Part shown: positions 59,718-64,000 of the stretch, in pieces | Position numbering within the stretch: the stretch's first letter is position 1 | How the letters are laid out: every line of letters starts with the position of its first letter | Assembly: GCF_000517625.1 (NCBI RefSeq) | Contig: NZ_CP007055.1 | Coordinates: 620,001-684,000 of the forward strand | From: Halostagnicola larsenii XH-48 | GTDB lineage: Archaea > Halobacteriota > Halobacteria > Halobacteriales > Natrialbaceae | Length of the DNA: 64,000 nucleotides | Reading direction: 5' to 3' | The notes under the pieces: model-generated | The model's input: the letters and a program-made list of their open reading frames with translations, nothing else | The model's database searches: none | What the model was told of the DNA's origin: nothing | Program-made: the position numbers and the translations under genes

Positions 59718-60692
59718 ATGAAGGCCGTCGTCCTGGCAGGTGGGTACGCGACCCGAATGTGGCCGATTACGAAACACCGGCCCAAGATGTTCCTCCCCAT
59801 CGGCGAATCGACCGTCATCGATCGGATTTTCCGATCGCTCGAGAACGACGATCGAATCGACGAGGTGTACGTGAGTACGAACGAGCGGTTCGCACCCGAT
59901 TTCGAAACGCACCTCGCTGACAGCGAGTTCGAAAAGCCTCGACTCTCCATCGAAGACACCAGCGAAGAAGCCGACAAATTCGGCGTCGTCGGTGCGCTCG
60001 CCCAGCTCGTCGAACGCGAAGCGGTCGACGACGACCTGCTGGTGATCGCCGGCGACAACCTGATCAGCTTCGAGATCTCCGAGTTCCTCGATTACTTCGA
60101 ACGAACGGAGACGCCGACGCTCGCCGCCTACGATGTCGGCTCGCGCGAGAAGGCCTCTTCCTACGGACTGGTCGAACTCGAGGGAGACCGAGTCGTCGAC
60201 TTTCAGGAAAAACCCGATGACCCGAAGAGCACGCTGGTTTCGATCGCCTGTTATGCGTTCCCACAGGATTCGGTCTCCCTGCTCAGGACGTACCTCGAGG
60301 ACGGAAACAACCCCGACGAACCTGGCTGGTTCGTCCAGTGGCTCCAGAACCGGGAACCGACCCACGCCTTTACGTTCGAAGACGCGTGGTTCGACATCGG
60401 CACGCCCGAAAGTTACCTCGACGCCGTCGCCTGGCACCTCGACGGCGAATCTATGGTCGCCGAGACGGCGACCATCGAGAACGTCTCGGTCGGCGAGAAC
60501 GTCCACGTGATGGACGGGGCAACGCTCGAGGACTCGGAACTCGACCACGCCGTCATCTTCCCCGACGCGACGGTTCGAGACGGCGACATCCGGCGCTCGA
60601 TCATCGACGAAGGAACGCACCTCGAGAATCTCGACCTCGCGGGTGCGCTCATCGGCGCTCACACGACGATTACGAACCACGTCGGTGAGTAA
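59718..60692 (+). CDS. Sugar nucleotidyltransferase (NDP-sugar synthase family)
   Basis: This 324-residue protein starts MKAVVLAGGYATRMWPITKHRPKMFLPIG, the nucleotide-binding signature of glucose-1-phosphate thymidylyl/uridylyltransferases. The C-terminal 90 residues form a left-handed beta-helix-like region (ATIENVSVGENVHVMDGATLEDSEL). It activates a sugar phosphate for glycan assembly. The ATG at 59718 is preferred over earlier codons. Confidence 0.9.
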   Translation: MKAVVLAGGYATRMWPITKHRPKMFLPIGESTVIDRIFRSLENDDRIDEVYVSTNERFAPDFETHLADSEFEKPRLSIEDTSEEADKFGVVGALAQLVEREAVDDDLLVIAGDNLISFEISEFLDYFERTETPTLAAYDVGSREKASSYGLVELEGDRVVDFQEKPDDPKSTLVSIACYAFPQDSVSLLRTYLEDGNNPDEPGWFVQWLQNREPTHAFTFEDAWFDIGTPESYLDAVAWHLDGESMVAETATIENVSVGENVHVMDGATLEDSELDHAVIFPDATVRDGDIRRSIIDEGTHLENLDLAGALIGAHTTITNHVGE

Positions 60693-60804
60693 ACCCGGAG
60701 TAATTCCGCCCACGAGGGCCCAACGCAACCGCTTCGGCGCTTTCCGTGGTTTGATCCACCGGTAGATCTATTGAGGAACACCACTCTATGGTATCGACAA
60801 GCCC

Positions 60805-61500
60805 ATGCGTACCGTCGAGGCAGTCCTCCAGCGACGCGCGGAATCGGTGCCCTACGAGGCGCTCGCAGACGCGTTCCTCGAGTTCGATCGATTCAGCGGA
60901 TCGAACCCGCTGTTGTTGATCGCCGAAGCCGCCGCCTCGACGACCGGCCAGAGCTTCGCTGGCGGAATCCGGCCCACCGTCGAACGGTTTCGAGAATCGT
61001 TCGTCGAGAGCGGCCGACTGACCTCGTTCGCTGAGCTCGCGTCGCTCGCGCTCGAGGACGACGACCTCGTCGACGCCCTCGGGGCTCGACGAAAACGCCA
61101 CGTCCTCTTGGAGATCGCTGACCGACTCGAGGACCGCCCTGAAGACGACGACTTCGACTCGCTCCGTGCGTGGGCGGCGCAAGTGGACGTCTACCGCTAC
61201 GAGACGGATCCGATCGGTCGCATCTCCGGCGTGGGTCCCTCGAGCCTGCAGTACCTCCGTATTCTCGCCGGCGTCGACACGATCAAACCGGACCCGACCG
61301 TCGCGGCGTTTCTCGAGTCGGTCGCGGCGGATCTCGAGTCGTCGCCGCTCGACGCGTCGACGCCGCTTCGGGGAATCGCGTCCTGTGAGTGGCTGGCAGT
61401 CCACACGTCGTTTCGCCGCCTCGAGATCGACCGTCTCGCCTGGTGGCTGGGAGCGAGCGACGCCGAGCGGACTGCCGTCGCAGACCAGCACGCTCTCTGA
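60805..61500 (+). CDS. Helix-hairpin-helix-like protein, possible DNA-repair fold
   Basis: This 231-residue helical protein has a GRISGVGPSSLQYLRILAGVDTIKPDPTVAAFLES segment resembling the hairpin and following helix of HhH-GPD DNA glycosylases, where a catalytic Asp follows. Here an Asp appears after the hairpin (KPDPTV). Overall similarity is weak and no iron-sulfur cluster cysteines follow. Function is uncertain. Confidence 0.6.
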   Translation: MRTVEAVLQRRAESVPYEALADAFLEFDRFSGSNPLLLIAEAAASTTGQSFAGGIRPTVERFRESFVESGRLTSFAELASLALEDDDLVDALGARRKRHVLLEIADRLEDRPEDDDFDSLRAWAAQVDVYRYETDPIGRISGVGPSSLQYLRILAGVDTIKPDPTVAAFLESVAADLESSPLDASTPLRGIASCEWLAVHTSFRRLEIDRLAWWLGASDAERTAVADQHAL

Positions 61501-61578
61501 GCGGTGCGCCCGATTCCGATTCGGCGGGTGGGTCCTGACAGGGAAACCCTGATACCATCACCCGCCGAATCGAGTCCC

Positions 61579-62043
61579 ATGAGCGACAACGCCTGGACCG
61601 ATCGGATCGTCAGCGAGCGGATGAGCGTCGATCAGGAGTTCTCTCCGCGAGTGGAGAGTTCCCGCTTCTCGAGCCAGGAGTGGAGCCTGATCATGACCGC
61701 GACCGAGTTCGAAATCGAGCAACCAGAAAATCCCGAACAGGCTCGCATCGTCGCGAACACCGAGAACGTCGACAGCATCCTCCCCGAACTCGAGAACGTC
61801 CGATCGCAGATGGGGGCGATGGGCGCGGGCGGGCAGGCCGGCGCTGAGGGCTCGAGTTCCGGCGGCGTCGTCGACTCGCTCAAGAGCGCGCTCGGAATGG
61901 GCGGAGGCTCTTCGGGTGGGTCCTACGACGCGGAACGCGAGGCCGCGGAGACGCTCACCCAGGAGTACGCCGAGGAGTTACAGAACCGCCTCGAGGCGAA
62001 TCATCGATGGGAGTCCGTCTGTGACGCCGCGGCGGAAAACTGA
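61579..62043 (+). CDS. DUF5799-like haloarchaeal protein
   Basis: This 154-residue protein begins MSDNAWTDRIVSERMSVDQEFSPRVESSRFSSQEWSLIMTATEFEIE and has a glycine-rich segment (GAMGAGGQAGAEGSSSGG) followed by a helix that ends NRLEANHRW. It resembles the haloarchaeal DUF5799 family. Function is unknown. Confidence 0.75.
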   Translation: MSDNAWTDRIVSERMSVDQEFSPRVESSRFSSQEWSLIMTATEFEIEQPENPEQARIVANTENVDSILPELENVRSQMGAMGAGGQAGAEGSSSGGVVDSLKSALGMGGGSSGGSYDAEREAAETLTQEYAEELQNRLEANHRWESVCDAAAEN

Positions 62044-62112
62044 CGACTGCGTCGGTGGCCGTGCCGGTGATGATCTGGCTGGCTGATGAGCGCGAATCGG
62101 GTGCCAGCCCCG

Positions 62113-62256
62113 TTAATCGCCCGCATGAAAGAGATTGAGTTCGCTCGTCTCGTAGATGTTCATGAGTTCCGTGATCAGTTCGTCGTAGGATTCGTCGTCG
62201 ATGCGCAGTTCGTCCAGGCGCTCTACCGTCTCTTCCTCGAGTTCGACTGATGGCAT
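62113..62256 (-). CDS. Small acidic protein (DUF7557-like)
   Basis: This 47-residue protein reads MPSVELEEETVERLDELRID and later SYDELITELMNIYETSELNLFHAGD. The start resembles a ribbon-helix-helix antitoxin, and a short haloarchaeal family (DUF7557 from memory) fits. It is too short for a simple length filter. No toxin partner is next to it. Confidence 0.65.
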   Translation of the reverse strand: MPSVELEEETVERLDELRIDDESYDELITELMNIYETSELNLFHAGD

Positions 62257-62392
62257 ACCCGATAGTACGGCGTCGACGGGCAAAAACACCGCGGCGACAC
62301 TGTGTGTTGGTGAAACGTCTGGATCCGTGAGACCGATCGACCGGGAGGCGCAAGTCACAGCACCTTTAGGCTGGCTCCGTGAGGGTAGACGT

Positions 62393-62683
62393 ATGACAGA
62401 CGAAGTAGAGACGATCACCTTCTCGATAGACGCGGACGGCGAAGAAACGGAGACCGTAACGGTGCCGGCGGGCCTCGTCGACATCGTCGCCGAGGGCGAC
62501 CAGAGCCCGACCGAAACGCTCGGCGACGTCGCGCTGCTCTCGTTCGCGAGTCGCGCCCACCACGTCGTCCACCACGGCGAAGGGTCGGACGAAGAACTCG
62601 AGGCACAGGAGGCTCGAGTCATGGACCTCTTCGAGGAGCGGTTCGGCGTCACGTTCGGCGAAGCGACCGGCCACCAGCACTGA
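62393..62683 (+). CDS. Small acidic haloarchaeal protein (DUF7545-like)
   Basis: This 96-residue protein has a beta-rich start (VETITFSIDADGEETETVTVPAGLVDIV) and a helical, His-containing end (FASRAHHVVHHGEGSDEELEAQEARVMDLFEERF). A CACCTTTA box about 30 bases before the ATG fits leaderless expression. Function is unknown. Confidence 0.7.
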   Translation: MTDEVETITFSIDADGEETETVTVPAGLVDIVAEGDQSPTETLGDVALLSFASRAHHVVHHGEGSDEELEAQEARVMDLFEERFGVTFGEATGHQH

Positions 62684-62826
62684 TCGGACGACCGACTCGT
62701 TTTTCGGCGGCTGCGATCGATCTGTAACCCTGCGTTTCTCGCGGAGTGACCGATACAACGTTGGGTCGAGGCGGTTCGAACACCGCTCTTCGCAAAATTT
62801 AGGTTCGATTGCCTGAATGTCTTCCT

Positions 62827-63177
62827 ATGGGTTCGTTCTGGAATCTCGCTCGAGAGCGGTTCAGCCTCCGCGACACTGTCGTACTTCTCGCGATTCTCGG
62901 CGTCGTTGCCGTCATCTTTGACAGCTCCGTCGGTACCTATCTCGCTATCGTCGGCGCTATCGCCGCGCTCAACCTCGGTTACGTGTTCGCCGATACACGC
63001 GGGTTCGACCGCGATCTCGTTTCGTTCGCCGTCGTGCTGTTGGCGACAGCCGTCATCGCCGTCATCATCGTCCTCGAGCCCGTCGGACTCGAGTACTATG
63101 CCTTGCTCTCCATCGGCGTTATCGGCTCTCTCTTACTGGCTAACAGCGTCTTTCCGCGCAGTCGACTTCCGTTTTGA
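62827..63177 (+). CDS. Small membrane protein with about four helices
   Basis: This 116-residue hydrophobic protein has helices at roughly residues 16-32, 38-56, 62-82 and 88-106. No motif is recognised. The ATG at 62827 is about 30 bases after AAAATTTAGG, a plausible TATA box. The frame open from 62809 starts with TTG. Confidence 0.65.
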   Translation: MGSFWNLARERFSLRDTVVLLAILGVVAVIFDSSVGTYLAIVGAIAALNLGYVFADTRGFDRDLVSFAVVLLATAVIAVIIVLEPVGLEYYALLSIGVIGSLLLANSVFPRSRLPF

Positions 63178-63283
63178 AGGGGAGTACCCGCGGGAGAGCG
63201 CCCGTGGCACGAAACCAGGAAGAAGCGACTGACTGGAACGGAGACGGCGTCGAACCTCCGCCGCCGAGACGCTACGAGGCGAC

Positions 63284-64000
63284 TCAGTTGACCGCCTCGG
63301 TCACTCGAGCGCTTTCGTTTACGCCGTTCGTGGGGCCGCCATCCCCACCGGCGTCGGCCCCACCGTCGTTCTGCGGCGAGTTCGCCGGCGGCTCGTCCGC
63401 ATTCGCGTCCCCTTCTCCCGGAGAACTCTCGGATGCCTCGTCCGTCGTCGCGTCCTCCTCGAGCGGTGCGCCCTCGTTATCGCCGTCGGCGGCCCCCGCG
63501 TTTCCGGGGTCGGCAGCCTCGGCTCCGTCGCCTTCCGTTTCACCGTCGACGGGATCGCCGCCTTCGGTCGTCCCATCGTCCTCGGTCGGCTCGTCGTCTT
63601 CAGCTATCCCATTGTCCGCGGTTGATTCGTCCGCGTCCGACGTGTCCACCTCTCCGGTCACGTTCTCGCCGTCATCGACCCCCTGGTCGACTGCGCCTGT
63701 CTCCTCCGGCGGTGATTCGATGGTCACCGTCGCCGTGTCGCTGTCGTTCTCGCTCGAGACCGTCGCGTCGTACTCGCCGGGCTCGAGGTCGTCCGTTTCG
63801 ACGACGAACGAGACCGTCTCGCTCTCGTCTGCTGTGAGCGAAACCGCGTTGGACCCCGTTGTGCCGTCGACCTCGAAATCTATCGACTGTTCGCCCGCTT
63901 CTTCCCCGACGTTCTCAACGTCGACCTCGAGCGGAAGGTCCTCGCCCTGTTCGACCGGTTCGGTCGGCTCGAGAATATCGACCGCGAACGCGGCCGGCTC
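63284..64000 (-). CDS. CARDB-type surface protein, 3' part only
   Basis: The - strand frame is open from the window edge to the stop at 63284, encoding at least 238 residues. It contains beta-rich CARDB-like modules (EPVEQGEDLPLEVDVENVGEEAG, TADESETVSFVVETDDLEPGEYDATV). The last 150 residues are an Asp/Glu/Thr-rich low-complexity tail. Such proteins sit on the cell surface of haloarchaea. The start lies beyond 64000, so an internal ATG at 63727 is not the real start. Confidence 0.8.
   Translation of the reverse strand, partial: EPAAFAVDILEPTEPVEQGEDLPLEVDVENVGEEAGEQSIDFEVDGTTGSNAVSLTADESETVSFVVETDDLEPGEYDATVSSENDSDTATVTIESPPEETGAVDQGVDDGENVTGEVDTSDADESTADNGIAEDDEPTEDDGTTEGGDPVDGETEGDGAEAADPGNAGAADGDNEGAPLEEDATTDEASESSPGEGDANADEPPANSPQNDGGADAGGDGGPTNGVNESARVTEAVN

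Noticed and set aside
62113-62256. Antitoxin of a toxin-antitoxin pair
   Set aside because: The start resembles a ribbon-helix-helix protein, but no toxin-like gene lies beside it and the gene is a known type of small haloarchaeal protein.

Overview
The window reads as chromosome of a halophilic archaeon (class Halobacteria). GC is high, nearly every protein is acidic, and many genes look leaderless with a TATA-like box about 25 bases before the ATG. Marker genes are haloarchaeal or archaeal: CetZ, TrmY, archaeosine transglycosylase TgtA, L44e, S27e, aIF2-alpha, Nop10, a HalOD1 domain protein, Tat lipoproteins, and an initiator tRNA-Met with an A1-U72 pair. Gene order and family mix suggest the Natrialbales, but that is only an impression. 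Coding density is high and no virus, insertion sequence or CRISPR array is present.

Layout. 1-6.1 kb: start of thiC, a small membrane protein, a trypsin-like protease without signal peptide, a phosphoribosyltransferase plus HD hydrolase pair, and a MATE exporter. 6.3-15.1 kb: methylthioadenosine phosphorylase, a thiolase/DUF35 pair joined by a micro-ORF, an M42 aminopeptidase, a TrkA-type protein, SRPBCC and flavoprotein genes, CoaBC and Hpt. 15.2-27.8 kb: two related Dpp/Opp-type peptide ABC loci. The first (+ strand) has a lipoprotein and two permeases but no ATPase; the second (- strand) is complete. The lipoprotein of the first locus is circularly permuted relative to that of the second. 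27.8-28.7 kb: an AT-rich, gene-free stretch holding two partial copies of the 3' end of the adjacent initiator tRNA gene, likely integration scars. 28.7-35.4 kb: GtrA, then the L44e-S27e-aIF2-alpha-Nop10-PAC2 information operon, LysE, TrmY, a P-loop kinase and tRNA-Pro(CGG). 35.5-49.6 kb: an internally duplicated protein, a sequon-rich DUF4397 surface protein, PadR, Nudix, TgtA with a membrane-anchored TRAM protein, a COG1340 coiled-coil protein, CetZ, regulators, a nucleoside hydrolase and an enolase-superfamily enzyme. 49.6-64 kb: a CobW GTPase, a HalOD1 protein, Lrp/AsnC, RqcH, Elp3, Rieske, small regulators, a sugar nucleotidyltransferase, small haloarchaeal families, and the C-terminal end of a CARDB protein cut by the window edge.

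The observations most worth following are the circularly permuted peptide-binding lipoprotein in an ATPase-less locus beside a complete paralogous locus; a gene-free segment (56.2-56.35 kb) with four consecutive hairpins, three of which show a G4A-type loop on the + strand; the tRNA-iMet 3'-end copies; and two micro-ORFs that overlap the start codon of the next gene (7588-7650 and 55399-55467). All function calls rest on reading translations and motifs, with no database search.
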